Shown piece by piece: positions 17,071 to 25,131 of a DNA stretch of 64,000 nucleotides. Location of the stretch: positions 57,919 through 121,918 of the forward strand of contig JAUJMS010000003.1 of NCBI GenBank assembly GCA_030446745.1, given 5' to 3'. The stretch is from Egibacteraceae bacterium. GTDB lineage: Bacteria > Actinomycetota > Nitriliruptoria > Euzebyales > Egibacteraceae. Each line of letters begins with the position of its first letter. The first letter of the stretch is position 1. Made by a program: the position numbers and the translations under genes. Under the pieces are notes generated by a model that saw only the letters and a program-made list of their open reading frames with translations, was not told the DNA's origin and searched no databases.

Positions 17071-17958
17071 GTGGGCGTGGTGGAGTTCTCGCAGCAGCCG
17101 CCGAGTCTGCGCCGCCCGGTGCTCGTCGCGGCGTTCCGCGGCTGGAACGACGCCGGCGACGCCGCCAGCGGCACGGTCGGCCTGCTGTGCGACCGCCTCG
17201 AGGCGGAGGAGTTCGCCGACATCGACGCCGAGGACTACTTCGACTTCCAGGCGACGCGGCCGACGGTGAGCCGGGTCGACGGCGTGCGGCAGATCGAGTG
17301 GCCGGAGAACCGCTTCGCGTGGGCGCGCCTGGCCGGCACCGACCGCGACGTCGTGCTGCTCGACGGCACCGAGCCCAACCTGCGCTGGCGCACCTTCGCC
17401 GCGGGGATCGCCGACGTCGCGGTCGCCCTCGGCGTCGAACTGGTCGTCACGCTCGGCGCGTTGCAGGTCGACGTGCCGCACACCCGCCCGGTGCCGGTGA
17501 CCGGCAGCGCGTCGGACCCGCGGCTGGCGGCGCGCCTCGGACTGGTCCGCAGCACGTACGAGGGACCCACCGGCATGACCGGCGTCTTGCACCACGCCTG
17601 CGTCGAGGCGGGGCTGGACGCGGTCAGCCTGTGGGCCGGTGTTCCGCACTACCTGTCCGGCACGCCGTTTCTGACCGCCACACTCGCGCTGACCGAGCGA
17701 GTCCTGCGGCTGCTCGGGGCGGAGGTGGCGCTCGACGCCCTCGCGCGCGACGCGGCGGCACAGGCTGACGACATCGGCGCGCTGCTCGCCGAGGACGAGG
17801 ATCTCGCCGAGTACGTGGCCGAGCTCGAGGAGCGCTTCGCGCGTGCCCGCGAGCGCGGCACCACGGCGTCGGGCGACGGCCTGCCGGCGGCCACGATGAG
17901 CGGCGATGAGCTCGCCGCCGAGCTGGAGCGCTATCTGCGGGACCGCGGTGGCGCCTGA
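17071..17958 (+). CDS. PAC2-family protein
   Basis: A 295-aa protein with the PAC2 signatures LVAAFRGWNDAGDAASG and TLGALQVDVPHTRPVPVTG, and a C-terminal helical tail. PAC2 proteins resemble proteasome-assembly chaperones. In actinobacteria the molecular role is not settled. GTG 17071 is preceded by AGGAGG. The last 11 nt overlap the start of the downstream lipoprotein gene, indicating one operon. Confidence 0.9.
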   Translation: MGVVEFSQQPPSLRRPVLVAAFRGWNDAGDAASGTVGLLCDRLEAEEFADIDAEDYFDFQATRPTVSRVDGVRQIEWPENRFAWARLAGTDRDVVLLDGTEPNLRWRTFAAGIADVAVALGVELVVTLGALQVDVPHTRPVPVTGSASDPRLAARLGLVRSTYEGPTGMTGVLHHACVEAGLDAVSLWAGVPHYLSGTPFLTATLALTERVLRLLGAEVALDALARDAAAQADDIGALLAEDEDLAEYVAELEERFARARERGTTASGDGLPAATMSGDELAAELERYLRDRGGA

Positions 17959-19291
17959 CGCCCGACGCCGGGCGGCCGGAACGCTCGCCGCGGTGGCGCT
18001 GCTCGCCGCGTGCAACGCGGCCCCGCCGTCGGCAGCGCCAACGCCGCCTGCCGCACCCGCGGAGACGACCGCACCGCCGGCGGAGACGCCGGAACCGGCG
18101 GACGCCACCGCACCACCGTCGGTGGCTACGGAGACCGCGGCGCCCACCGCGCCTGCGACCGACGCCGCCGCCACGCAGCCGCCCCGCAAGAAACCGCGCA
18201 CGCGGCAACGCCAGCGGAGCGAAGTGCCCACCGCATCGGCGCCGGCGCTCGACGACGTGGCGGTGCGGCTGGCCGAGGTCGCGACGCTCGACGCCCCGAC
18301 GGCCCTGGCGGTGCGCCGCGGCGACGACGCCGTCTACATCGCGGAACGCGGCGGGCGCATCCGAGTCCTGCGCCGCGGGGCCGTCGCACCGAAACCGCTA
18401 CTCGACATCAGCGGCGATACGACCGTCGACGGCGAGCGCGGCCTGCTCGGCATCGCGTTCTCCGCCGCCGGCGACGAGCTCTACGTCAGCTACACCGACC
18501 CAGCCGGCGACAGCCGCCTGGCGGCCTACCGCATGGACGGCGACGCGGTCGATCTCCGGTCGCGCCGGGAGCTGCTGCGCGTCGAGCAGCCCTTCGCCAA
18601 CCACAACGGCGGCAACATCGCGGTCGGTCCCGACCGCCTGCTCTACCTGGGACTCGGCGACGGCGGCAGTGCCGGAGACCCGCAGGGCAACGGGCAGGAC
18701 CTCGGCACGCTGCTCGGGGCGCTGCTGCGCATCGACCCGCGCGGCGACCCGTACCGCATCCCGCGCGACAACCCCTTCGTCGACCGCGCCGGCGCGCGCC
18801 CCGAGATCTTCGTCTACGGGTTGCGCAACCCGTGGCGCTTCTCGTTCGACCGCGCCACCGGCGACCTGTGGATCGGCGATGTGGGGCAGGGCGAGATCGA
18901 AGAGATCGACGTGCTGCCCGCGGGCAAGGCCGCCGGTCGCAACCTCGGCTGGGACCTGTTCGAGGGCACCCGCCCGTTCGAGCCAGCCGGCGACCCGCCC
19001 GACGACCTCGTCGCGCCGGTCGCCGAGTACGGACACTCCGACGGGCGCTGCTCGGTGACCGGCGGCTACGTCTACCGGGGCGAGGCGATCCCGGCACTGC
19101 GCGGCGCGTACGTCTACGGCGACTTCTGCGGCGGGCAGATCGTCGCGCTCGCACAGCGGGGGGGAACGTTGGGCGATCAGGCCGACCTCGGCATCACGGT
19201 GGAACAGCTCGTGTCGTTCGGCGAGGACCGCGACGGCGAGCTGTACGTCTTGTCGCTCGCCGGTCCGGTCTACAAGCTTGTCCCCGCTTGA
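17948..19291 (+). CDS. PQQ-dependent sugar dehydrogenase-like lipoprotein
   Basis: A 447-aa exported protein. From GTG 17948 there is a short signal with lipobox LAAC (19-22), then about 75 residues of Pro/Ala/Thr/Glu-rich linker. The glucose/sorbosone-dehydrogenase beta-propeller follows: PTALAVRRGDDAVYIAERGGRIRV, GERGLLGIAFS, HNGGNIAVGPD, GLGDGGSAGDP, GLRNPWRFSFD and DFCGGQI. The family oxidises aldose sugars with PQQ outside the membrane, although many homologues have untested substrates. It overlaps the PAC2 gene by 11 nt. Confidence 0.9.
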   Translation: MAPDARRRAAGTLAAVALLAACNAAPPSAAPTPPAAPAETTAPPAETPEPADATAPPSVATETAAPTAPATDAAATQPPRKKPRTRQRQRSEVPTASAPALDDVAVRLAEVATLDAPTALAVRRGDDAVYIAERGGRIRVLRRGAVAPKPLLDISGDTTVDGERGLLGIAFSAAGDELYVSYTDPAGDSRLAAYRMDGDAVDLRSRRELLRVEQPFANHNGGNIAVGPDRLLYLGLGDGGSAGDPQGNGQDLGTLLGALLRIDPRGDPYRIPRDNPFVDRAGARPEIFVYGLRNPWRFSFDRATGDLWIGDVGQGEIEEIDVLPAGKAAGRNLGWDLFEGTRPFEPAGDPPDDLVAPVAEYGHSDGRCSVTGGYVYRGEAIPALRGAYVYGDFCGGQIVALAQRGGTLGDQADLGITVEQLVSFGEDRDGELYVLSLAGPVYKLVPA

Positions 19292-19300
19292 GACCTCGAC

Positions 19301-19750
19301 TCAGGCGAGCCGCTCGCGGACGAGCGCGTTGACGACCTTGCCGTCCGCGCGCCCCTTGACGGCCGGCATCACCGCCGCCATGACACGCCCGAGGTCGCCG
19401 GGGCCGGCGGCGCCCGTCGCGGCGACCGCCTCGTCGACGATGCGGCGCAGCTCCGTCTCGTCGAGCTGCTCGGGCAGATAGCGGCGCAGCACCGCGAGCT
19501 CGCGGCGCTCCTTGTCGGCAAGCTCGCCGCGCCCCGCTGCGTCGAACGCGGCGGCGGCCTCGCTGCGGCGCTTCGCCTCGCGCGCGAGCAGTTCGAGCGT
19601 CGCGTCGTCGCTCACGTCGCCCCCGGCCCCGGGGGCAACGTCGGCGTTGCGCAGCGCCGCGACGACCAGACGCAGGGTCGCGACGGTGTCGGCGTCGCGG
19701 GCCTTCATCGCGGCGGTGAGGTCGGCGTGGATGCGCTCGCGCAGGGTCAT
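19301..19750 (-). CDS. GatB/YqeY-domain protein
   Basis: A 149-aa protein of standard YqeY length: TLRERIHADLTAAMKARDADTVATLRLVVAALRNA, then a charged helix, YLPEQLDETELRRIVDEAV and GRVMAAVMPAVKGRADGKVVNALVRERL. This domain also forms the tail of GatB and E. coli-type amidotransferases; the stand-alone form is thought to affect tRNA-related steps, but its activity is unproven. ATG 19750 is chosen because the conserved domain starts there. Confidence 0.9.
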   Translation of the reverse strand: MTLRERIHADLTAAMKARDADTVATLRLVVAALRNADVAPGAGGDVSDDATLELLAREAKRRSEAAAAFDAAGRGELADKERRELAVLRRYLPEQLDETELRRIVDEAVAATGAAGPGDLGRVMAAVMPAVKGRADGKVVNALVRERLA

Positions 19751-19872
19751 GCCGGCGAGCGTAAAGCAGTGCTCGAACGCCCCCGGGCGCCATCCCTGGC
19801 GCCGGTCCGGCAGACTGGAGCGCGAGCACCGACGGCACCCCCGGCGGTTGCCCCGACACGTCTGGACCAGCG

Positions 19873-20958
19873 ATGCCTTACCTCTCCGAGCTGCTCGTCT
19901 CTCCGGCACCGGCCATGGCGCCGCCGTTGCCCGCGCCGCGAGGGCCGCTCAGCGCGTTCGTGTTGGAGTGGCTGGTGCGGCCGCCGCAGGCGCTGCCGCC
20001 CGCGCCCGCGCCGGTCGACGACCCGCTCTACGGCGAAGACAGCGCGCTGGCGCTGTACCTGTGCTACGAGCTGCACTACCGCGGTTTCGCCGGCGTCGAC
20101 GACGGCTGGGAGTGGGAACCGTCGCTGGTCGCCCTGGTCCGCGAGCTCGAGGCGGCGTTCGCGGCGCGGGTGCGCGACGAGGCCGGGCGCGACGAGGGCA
20201 ACGATCAGGGGAATGTCGGCGTCGCCGAGCGGCTCTACGCGATGACCCACGGCGACGGTGACGGCCGCTCGCTGTCGCGCTACGTCGCCGAGCGGGGAAC
20301 GCTCGCGCATTTGCGCGAGTTCGCGATCCACCGCTCGTGCTACCAGCTGAAGGAAGCCGACCCGCACACCTGGGCGATCCCGCGGCTCGCGGGCGCGGCG
20401 AAGGCGGCAATGGTCGAGATCCAGGCCGACGAGTACGGCGGCGGCGGCGAACACGCGATGCACCAGTCGCTGTTCGCGGTGACCCTGCGCGAGCTCGGCC
20501 TGGACCCCAGCTACGGCGCCTACCTCGACCAGACGCCCGGGTTCACCCTGGCAACCGTGAACCTCGTGACCTTCTTCGGGTTGCATCGGCGCTGGCGCGG
20601 CGCGCTGGTCGGCCACCTCGCGGTGTTCGAGATGACGTCGGTCGAGCCGATGGGGCGCTACGCCGCAGCGCTGCGCCGCTTCGGGATCGGACCGGCGGGC
20701 CGTCACTTCTACGAGGTCCACGTCGTGGCTGACGCCCACCACGAGACCGTCGCCGCTGAGGGCCTCGCCGCCGGCCTTGCGGCTCAGGAGCCGGCGCTCG
20801 TCGGCGACATCCTGTTCGGTGCGCGGGCGATCATGGCGGTCGAGGCCACCTTCACCCGCCGGCTGCTCACCGCGTGGGCGCAGGGCCGTTCGTCGTTGCG
20901 GGCGTCGGTGGACAGCGTCGTGATCGACGAGCCGGCGGTCGCGTCCACCCCAAGCTGA
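19873..20958 (+). CDS. Iron-containing redox enzyme, heme-oxygenase-like diiron fold
   Basis: A 361-aa protein of the actinobacterial iron-containing redox enzyme family. The helical core includes CYELHYRGF, the ligand-rich EIQADEYGGGGEHAMH segment and YEVHVVADAHHE, matching the ExxxDE and HxxxDxxH ligand patterns of HDO proteins such as UndA-type oxidases. These proteins use a dinuclear iron site and oxygen to modify small acids or amines. No biosynthetic partner gene is adjacent, so its substrate is open. Confidence 0.85.
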   Translation: MPYLSELLVSPAPAMAPPLPAPRGPLSAFVLEWLVRPPQALPPAPAPVDDPLYGEDSALALYLCYELHYRGFAGVDDGWEWEPSLVALVRELEAAFAARVRDEAGRDEGNDQGNVGVAERLYAMTHGDGDGRSLSRYVAERGTLAHLREFAIHRSCYQLKEADPHTWAIPRLAGAAKAAMVEIQADEYGGGGEHAMHQSLFAVTLRELGLDPSYGAYLDQTPGFTLATVNLVTFFGLHRRWRGALVGHLAVFEMTSVEPMGRYAAALRRFGIGPAGRHFYEVHVVADAHHETVAAEGLAAGLAAQEPALVGDILFGARAIMAVEATFTRRLLTAWAQGRSSLRASVDSVVIDEPAVASTPS

Positions 20959-20995
20959 ACCCAAGCAAGCTCAGCCTGCCGCCGGTGGTGAAGTC

Positions 20996-21577
20996 ATGCA
21001 GTGGTGGGGCACACTGCTGAAACAAGAGCGGCCATTCCCCGTCACACGCGCAGGGGGGCTGCTGGTGACGTTCGGCGCGATGAACGCGCTGCAAATCGTC
21101 GTGTTCCTCGCCGCGTGGTTGGCTCCAGCGTTCGGTAGTGCGGAATATCGGCGGCTCGCGTTGGTTGTCACTCCGATTCAGTTCGTCTACGGAGTGCTGC
21201 GAGCAGGCGTCGGTCTCGGGGTGCTGCGTAGCGTTGCGTGGGCTCGACGCGCGGGTGTCGTGGTCGCCGCGCTGCACATTGTCGGCACCGTGTGCTTCAC
21301 CGCGCTCGTGTGGGGCGCCAGTACCGACGTGGCCGTTGAGCCAGTCTTCAACACCGCCGAGACGACGGCCTTGGTCGGCGTCCTGGGGCTCGTGACGCTC
21401 GCCGATGGTGTGGTGATCCGAGACCTGATTCGGTACGCCGGTGGTTCCCGGAGCGCAACGCGCCGGTGCTCAGGCACAACCTGCCGTTCAGTCAGCGCCC
21501 CACTCGTACACCGTCACGAAACGGCGGCTTGCGGACGAGCATTCGACCTCCGGCTCGCGTACGGCTGCACAGCGTGA
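20996..21577 (+). CDS. Uncharacterised four-helix membrane protein
   Basis: A 193-aa protein with four hydrophobic segments in the first about 145 residues (starting near residues 22, 55, 85 and 120) and a soluble Arg/Cys-containing tail. The tail uses codons unlike the rest, so it may be an extension after a lost stop. Its TGA overlaps the GTG of the next gene (GTGA at 21574-21577). No family recognised. Confidence 0.65.
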   Translation: MQWWGTLLKQERPFPVTRAGGLLVTFGAMNALQIVVFLAAWLAPAFGSAEYRRLALVVTPIQFVYGVLRAGVGLGVLRSVAWARRAGVVVAALHIVGTVCFTALVWGASTDVAVEPVFNTAETTALVGVLGLVTLADGVVIRDLIRYAGGSRSATRRCSGTTCRSVSAPLVHRHETAACGRAFDLRLAYGCTA

Positions 21578-22074
21578 GATCCGCGGACGAGATCATCCAC
21601 CTCATCGAGCGCGGCACCCAGCGTGAAGGCCTTGCAATGTGGGGCAAGATAAAGCCGTTCTGGAAACCACTCGTCGCTCGGATCAGCGGATATCGCTTCA
21701 GGCTCCGCCAACATCGCAACTACGGAAACAGTTTCGGCCCCCTGTTCTACGGTGAGGTCCAACCGACGCACGCAGGGAGCGAGATCCGCGGGCGGTTCAC
21801 CGTGCACCCGGCGGCGCAGGGGTTCATGCTCGTGTGGCTTGCGGGCGTGGCGGCATTCGGTGTTTTCGGCGCGCTCGAAGGACCAACCCCAGAATCCAGT
21901 ATACCCGGCTGGCTGTTTCCGCTCACCGCCGTCGGGTTTGGCGGCTTTGCCGTGCTCCTGATGCGTTTCAGTTGGTGGCTTGGGACAAACGAGCGCCGGA
22001 CCATCTACACCTTCCTCGAAGACCTGGCGCGCGGGGAACCATCGCCGGGACAGGCACCGGTGCGGCGTACCTGA
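21574..22074 (+). CDS. Uncharacterised two-helix membrane protein
   Basis: A 166-aa protein from GTG 21574. About 60 soluble residues, including a basic stretch (KPFWKPLVARISGYRFRLRQ), precede two hydrophobic helices (FMLVWLAGVAAFGVFGAL and FPLTAVGFGGFAVLLM). It ends in a charged tail. It is translationally coupled to the preceding membrane gene through GTGA. AT-richer codons (TTT, AAA, CAA) set it apart from the host average, hinting that the accessory region begins about here. Function unknown. Confidence 0.65.
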   Translation: MRSADEIIHLIERGTQREGLAMWGKIKPFWKPLVARISGYRFRLRQHRNYGNSFGPLFYGEVQPTHAGSEIRGRFTVHPAAQGFMLVWLAGVAAFGVFGALEGPTPESSIPGWLFPLTAVGFGGFAVLLMRFSWWLGTNERRTIYTFLEDLARGEPSPGQAPVRRT

Positions 22075-22080
22075 ATCCCA

Positions 22081-22130
22081 GCGTCGCCAGGTCCAGCGGA
22101 AGTTGAACGCGGAAGTTCAGACCGCTGCCG
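22081..22130 (-). pseudogene. Fragment of a gtrA 3' end
   Basis: This segment closely matches the 3' end of the intact gtrA gene at 25678 onward, with one substitution and one extra base in the first 38 nt. In the minus-strand frame it encodes FNFRWTWRR, against FNFGWTWRR in the intact protein, but the stop codon is lost. It directly abuts the ISL3 left end and marks the outer edge of the inserted region. Confidence 0.6.
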
Positions 22131-22141
22131 ATGCCGAATTT

Positions 22142-23413
22142 GGCTCTACGCCACCAACTGGGGACGTCGCCCTCTGAGTCGTGCAGCGGGTTGATCTTGC
22201 CAGGCTATGCCGCCGCAGTGCAGTAGCAGGCGCAGTCGGTAGTTGTCGACGTTGCGGAAGCCGCGGCCGACACGCTTGGTGCGCTTGATGGCGAGGTTCA
22301 CGGCTTCGGTGGGACCGTTGGACGCGCCGCCGGTGATGTGCCAGTTCAGGATCTCGGTTTGCCATCGTCGGACGGTGCCGGCGAAGCGGCGGAGTTCGCG
22401 GATGCCGCTGGTGTCGGCCCACGTGTACAGCAGGTTGTCGCAGGCGTTGAGCAGCAGCGTGCGGATCCGGTACAGCGGGTCGTGCTTGCGGCCGCGGTGA
22501 CCGGTCTTGTCGTTGTGCACGCGGCGGCGGACCTCGTCGGTGGCGGTGTTGGCGAGCTTGATGATGTGGAAGTGGTCCACGACGAGCACGGCGTGTCCCA
22601 GGTGCACGCCGACGGCGTTGGCGTAGCCCCGGTGAGGGTCGAGCGTCACGACGCCGACGCGGGCCAGCCAGCGACGGTCGCGGCGCGACAGCCAGCCCAT
22701 CACGGCCGTGGCGGTGCGGTCGGGCACGACGTCGAGCAGCCGGCCGGTGGCGGTGTCGACCAGCCCCGACACGTAGGTCGTGTGGTGGTGACGGTTGGCC
22801 CGCAGCCACGCCGTCTCGTCCATGCCCAGCGCGGACACGAATGCGGTGCGCGCGGGGTCGTCGACCCGCGGCTGGCCGTGGCGCACACCGCCCGCATCAC
22901 GGTGTGCCAGCCGGTGCCGTCGTCGGGCCACCTCGGCGACCGAGTCCGCGTCACGTCCCACCCGCCGGGCGGCGACTGTGCGGGCCCCCGTTCGGTGAGC
23001 ACTGCCCGCGACGCGACCGCCGCGCTCGTTTCGGTCCACGTCGCCACCGCGGACAGCGGCTCCGGGCAGCGCCAGCGCGCTTGCGCCAGCGCAGCCGCAC
23101 CGGCCGGCCGAACGCGTCGACGTCGCGCACCAACGTCTCGCTGCGGCCCTTGGAGCGCGCCCGCACTCCACAGCCCGACCAGCCCATCGCCTTCGGGGTC
23201 GTCTCGATCAACAACTCGAGCTCGCCATCGACGTCGGCCGCGCTGAGCACGGAGAAGTCGCGCATTCGAGCATGACGACATCGGCTGACATAGCCTGACC
23301 CTGCACCTGAAGCCTCCTTGACTCGCTTGCCTCGACAGCTGCGAGCCTCAGGGGGTTCAGGCATTCCCGGCGAAGTCACACCGCGGCCGGTCCCCACTTC
23401 ACGGCGAAGAGCC
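22142..23413 (-). mobile_element. ISL3-type insertion sequence, degenerate
   Basis: A 1272-bp element whose ends form imperfect inverted repeats. The left end reads GGCTCTACGCCACCAACTGG, and the right end read inward reads GGCTCTTCGCCGTGAAGTGG. ISL3 elements characteristically start with GGCTCTTC-like termini and carry one DDE transposase, as here. The transposase stop codon lies inside the left repeat. Flanking octamers (CCGAATTT left, GACAATCC right) do not match, so no target duplication remains. Confidence 0.8.
22146..23265 (-). pseudogene. ISL3-family transposase, frameshifted
   Basis: The C-terminal two thirds form one frame with clear DDE transposase features: GMDETAWLRANRHHHTTYVSGLVD, VVTLDPHRGYANA, VVDHFHIIKLANTATDEVRRR and GASNGPTEAVNLAIKRTKRVGRGFRN. 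The N-terminus (MRDFSVLSAADVDGELEL...) and the middle (AVATWTETSAAVASRAVLTER) lie in other frames. At least two single-base shifts interrupt it between about 22900 and 23110, so it is not expected to be active. Confidence 0.8.
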
Positions 23414-23500
23414 GACAATCCAGTGTGGGCGTACGGGGCAGTCCTCATCGGATTGATGCTCGCGGCCGTCGCACCGTCGACTTACAGGCAGCCGTCGCAG
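23414..23500 (+). pseudogene. 3' remnant of a membrane-protein cassette
   Basis: Immediately after the IS end an open frame encodes NPVWAYGAVLIGLMLAAVAPSTYRQ, one hydrophobic helix and a short tail. It reaches CAG at 23498-23500, where other array repeats begin with the TAG stop of the preceding gene. This looks like the last 29 codons of a cassette gene whose 5' part was removed by the IS, with a later TAG-to-CAG change. Confidence 0.4.
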
Positions 23501-23558
23501 ACGTGCCGTTCTGCGCTGGATGCGCGACCGCCGCAGATCCGGCACTCTGTGATGGATG
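23498..23558 (+). repeat. Array hairpin repeat C1
   Basis: About 60 nt with two nested arms: GTGCCG (23503-23508) pairs with CGGCAC (23540-23545), and TCTGCG (23510-23515) with CGCAGA (23532-23537). They are separated by a T/T mismatch plus one bulged C. The repeat ends in the ATG of the following gene (23556). C1 and C2 are identical through the whole hairpin. Confidence 0.8.
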
Positions 23559-23957
23559 TCTGCTTCGCCTCCCGGCACGCCTACGGCCTCGAAACGATGG
23601 ACCGGCCGGTCCCTCTGGGTGTGGGCGGGCGTCCCCGTCGGCGCGGCCCTTCTAGCCGGAACTGACGGTCTGGACTCACCGTGGCCGGACTTCCTCCTGG
23701 GCATGACTTGTTGCGCCGCCGTTCTGGCATGGCTCACCCGCAGCCCAGCAGCAGCATGGATCGGTGCGACCCTGTTGGTGGCCCCGGTGGCTCAAATCTG
23801 GTGGGTGACACGCGACGACATAGAGGGCCTTTACCTATTCTCTGCACTTATGGCCGTGCCAATCCTCGGAGTCCTGTTGACGCTGGTCGCCCTAACAGTG
23901 GCGTCCCTGTCCGCCTGGCATAGCCCACGCCGCGAGGCAAGACGGCAACAGGCGTAG
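23556..23957 (+). CDS. Cassette gene: 133-aa four-helix membrane protein
   Basis: The ATG is the last codon of repeat C1 and the TAG stop is the first codon of repeat C2, so the gene exactly fills the space between repeats. Four hydrophobic segments are visible (WAGVPVGAALLAG, FLLGMTCCAAVLAWL, AWIGATLLVAPVAQIWWV, LFSALMAVPILGVLLTLVALTVASL), followed by a basic tail. No Shine-Dalgarno is obvious, so translation may depend on the hairpin leader. No family recognised. Confidence 0.65.
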   Translation: MSASPPGTPTASKRWTGRSLWVWAGVPVGAALLAGTDGLDSPWPDFLLGMTCCAAVLAWLTRSPAAAWIGATLLVAPVAQIWWVTRDDIEGLYLFSALMAVPILGVLLTLVALTVASLSAWHSPRREARRQQA

Positions 23958-24015
23958 ACGTGCCGTTCTGCGCTGGATGCGCGACCGCCGCAGATCCGGC
24001 ACTCTGTTACGGATG
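23955..24015 (+). repeat. Array hairpin repeat C2
   Basis: This begins with the TAG stop of the upstream gene and ends in the ATG (24013) of the next. The hairpin is identical to C1. The 3' end reads CTCTGTTACGG-ATG versus CTCTGTGATGG-ATG in C1. Confidence 0.8.
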
Positions 24016-24144
24016 ACGATGCTCTGGACATGTCGTCTGCTGGTCGGAGCGATGGTTGTTGCGGCCTTGGGCGAGTGTGATGCCCCCGGTGTGCCTCCAG
24101 GTGCGACGGTCACGACGACGCGGGACGGGGCGGGGGAACCGTGA
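24013..24144 (+). CDS. Cassette gene: 43-aa exported peptide, probably truncated by TGA
   Basis: From the ATG at the end of repeat C2 the frame encodes a signal-like sequence (MTMLWTCRLLVGAMVVAALGEC) with Cys22 as a possible but atypical lipobox (Glu at -1). It then encodes a Thr-rich tail and stops at TGA 24142-24144. The same frame continues after the stop into the 67-aa ORF at 24187. The pair may therefore be one secreted protein of about 125 aa interrupted by a nonsense codon. Confidence 0.45.
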   Translation: MTMLWTCRLLVGAMVVAALGECDAPGVPPGATVTTTRDGAGEP

Positions 24145-24186
24145 CCGTGCAACACGACGGGCAGCTCGACGCGCAACGCCCCGCGC

Positions 24187-24390
24187 ATGACACGTGGGAG
24201 GGACGCCGCACTGGCAGAGGCGAAGCGGCTTTCCCCTTGGTTGGTTGCGCCGGAGGCTCAGAAGGTGCGGTTCGGAGTTCCGGCGATGTTTGAACGGGTG
24301 CGGGTGACCGGGGTCGGCTATTGCCACGTGTTCGGCGGCTTGTACGACAGGTGCCACGGATGGCAGGCCAACGACTTCGGACCGTGCTGA
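24187..24390 (+). CDS. Cassette gene: 67-aa protein, possible second half of 24013 ORF
   Basis: A 67-aa frame with good codon bias: AALAEAKRLSPWLVAPEAQKVRFGVPAMFERVRVTGVGYCHVFGGLYDRCHGWQ. Two Cys and several aromatic residues suggest a compact, perhaps disulfide-bonded fold. It is in phase with the upstream signal-peptide ORF and separated only by the TGA at 24142. Without that stop the product would be secreted. No homologue recognised. Confidence 0.45.
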   Translation: MTRGRDAALAEAKRLSPWLVAPEAQKVRFGVPAMFERVRVTGVGYCHVFGGLYDRCHGWQANDFGPC

Positions 24391-24456
24391 GACCAGCCAG
24401 AGCACACCCTGTATGTGTACACGCCCGCCAAGGGGAGGCGAGAGAGGGGGTTCGTG

Positions 24457-24744
24457 ATGTATGTCCTCGCGATACTTCTGGTGCTCGTCGCGCTGGCGCG
24501 TTGCGTGGAGCACGTGGCACCTGACGTGGTCGGGCCGTCGTTGCTCCTCGCGGCCTCATTTGTTGCGGGCGCACTCAGCGTCGCATACCTGCTCTGGTGG
24601 ATGATGCGCGGTCGTCGTCGACTCAAGGACCCGGGGTTCTGCGGCTCGTCGCGTCGGATGGTCCTGGGCTTTGCAGGCCTGGTCCTGCTCGTGCTGCCGG
24701 TTATCGAGTGGGTGGTCTACAACGCGCTTGAGGCCAGGTACTGA
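24457..24744 (+). CDS. Cassette gene: 95-aa three-helix membrane protein
   Basis: ATG 24457 follows a strong purine tract (GAGAGAGGGGG). The protein is MYVLAILLVLVALARCV, then a second helix (LLLAASFVAGALSVAYLLWW), an Arg-rich loop (RGRRRLKD) and a third helix (MVLGFAGLVLLVLPVIEWVV). Positive charges in the loop place it in the cytoplasm. It has its own ribosome site, unlike genes that start inside a repeat. Function unknown. Confidence 0.65.
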   Translation: MYVLAILLVLVALARCVEHVAPDVVGPSLLLAASFVAGALSVAYLLWWMMRGRRRLKDPGFCGSSRRMVLGFAGLVLLVLPVIEWVVYNALEARY

Positions 24745-24849
24745 CGGTCTGTACTCGTGTCCAGGACGGAGTCGGACCGTGGTCGTGGGACGCTGGGGCA
24801 CCCACCAGGACGAAAGAGAGCCCTGACACGGCACGCTGGAGCCGTCACC

Positions 24850-24906
24850 GACGTGCCGTTATGCAGTTGTCGTCATAGCGGGCGCATATCCGGCAATATG
24901 CGCTGG
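24850..24906 (+). repeat. Array hairpin repeat C3, diverged
   Basis: The primary sequence differs strongly from C1/C2 in the centre but the fold is kept. TGCCG (24854-24858) pairs with CGGCA (24891-24895), and TATGC (24860-24864) pairs with GCATA (24884-24888), where C1 has TCTGCG/CGCAGA. The same T mismatch plus bulged C separate the arms. Both sides changed together, which indicates selection on the structure. Confidence 0.7.
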
Positions 24907-24926
24907 CAGTCGACCATGGAGGGAAC

Positions 24927-25112
24927 ATGTCGGACGCGACTGACCAGCAGAGGCAAAGGCGCTTCTTTGGGTCAAGTGATCCTCTCCATCGGTTGATCCT
25001 CGTGTGCGGCATCACGCTTCTGGTTCTACGTGAACTATTCGGCGGCTTGGCCGCCGCTGCCATGGCGTTGATAGGTGGGACGACGGCCTTCGCCCTGTCG
25101 ACCGGTGGCTGA
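24927..25112 (+). CDS. Cassette gene: 61-aa membrane protein
   Basis: ATG 24927 is preceded by GGAGGG with close spacing. About 20 charged residues (SDATDQQRQRRFFGSSD) precede two short hydrophobic segments (LILVCGITLLVLREL and LAAAAMALIGGTTAFAL). It sits between repeats C3 and C4 on the same strand as all other cassette genes. No function recognised. Confidence 0.6.
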   Translation: MSDATDQQRQRRFFGSSDPLHRLILVCGITLLVLRELFGGLAAAAMALIGGTTAFALSTGG

Positions 25113-25131
25113 CCGCACCCTGAGGGCGCTG

